From Phycisphaerae bacterium (lineage in GTDB: Bacteria > Planctomycetota > Phycisphaerae > Phycisphaerales > SM1A02): a stretch of DNA of 6,210 bases. A program made the position numbers and the translations under genes. The stretch covers positions 1-6,210 of the forward strand of contig VGXJ01000112.1 of the NCBI GenBank assembly GCA_016873375.1, in the 5' to 3' direction. Positions 6,016-6,210 of the stretch are shown here, piece after piece. The notes under the pieces were generated by a model. That model saw only the letters and a program-made list of their open reading frames with translations, was not told where the DNA came from and made no database searches. The first letter of the stretch is position 1. Every line of letters starts with the position of its first letter.

Positions 6016-6210
6016 GGTGAAATCCTTGGTCAGGAGTGGGGAATCGGCAAGCATAGCGTTTCCGCCTCACGCTGCAAGCCCCCCGCCAACCCGGCACCTA
6101 GAGGCGACCGCCCGACGCGAGCAGCCCGCGGAGTTCCTGGCGCGATAACCACTTCAGCCGCGACGCTGCTCGGCCCAGGCACGGAGCCGCCGGCCCGCCT
6201 CGAGCATGGT

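Noticed and set aside
6154..6210. Possible C-terminus of a minus-strand gene (ending AWAEQRRG then TGA)
   Set aside because: Only 18 codons are visible, and a second minus-strand frame (ending SRQELRGLLASGGRL) looks equally protein-like. Too short to choose without sequence beyond the edge.

Overview
The window is GC-rich bacterial chromosome. It holds five protein genes, the RNase P RNA gene and one unexplained, highly structured stretch. No insertion sequence, CRISPR array, tRNA or phage gene was seen. Several traits suggest a planctomycete, perhaps of the Phycisphaerae: a secreted DUF1573 protein, a Memo-like protein with an N-terminal extension, a DUF2617-like gene, family 4 uracil-DNA glycosylase and the form of ribosomal protein L21. 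This assignment is inferred from gene content and protein style; no search was run.

Left part (1-2963): two divergent genes share a control region at 1629-1760. On the minus strand, a predicted exported protein joins a DUF1573 domain to seven or eight ankyrin repeats. It reaches its end within one base of the window edge. On the plus strand is a 400-residue Memo / AmmeMemoRadiSam-B-like protein whose usual metal-binding histidines appear to be replaced.

Middle (2964-5209): the Memo gene converges on a minus-strand operon. That operon has a DUF2617-like gene coupled by a TGATG overlap to a family 4 uracil-DNA glycosylase gene. Downstream lies about 250 bases of dense inverted repeats, including a possible kissing-loop pair, ending in a good intrinsic terminator. 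This is either a structured 3' UTR or an undescribed small RNA, and it is the most interesting non-coding signal here. The operon leader (4888-5209) has no convincing gene but several inverted repeats and a candidate promoter.

Right part (5210-6210): on the minus strand, rplU (L21) is followed by a strong GC hairpin and then rnpB (RNase P RNA, type A), which has its own terminator. rpmA, the usual partner of rplU, does not follow it. The last 150 bases hold nothing I can assign.

Functionally the window mixes housekeeping (ribosome, tRNA processing, DNA repair) with one exported scaffold-like protein and one divergent Memo homologue. No multi-gene defence or metabolic system was found.
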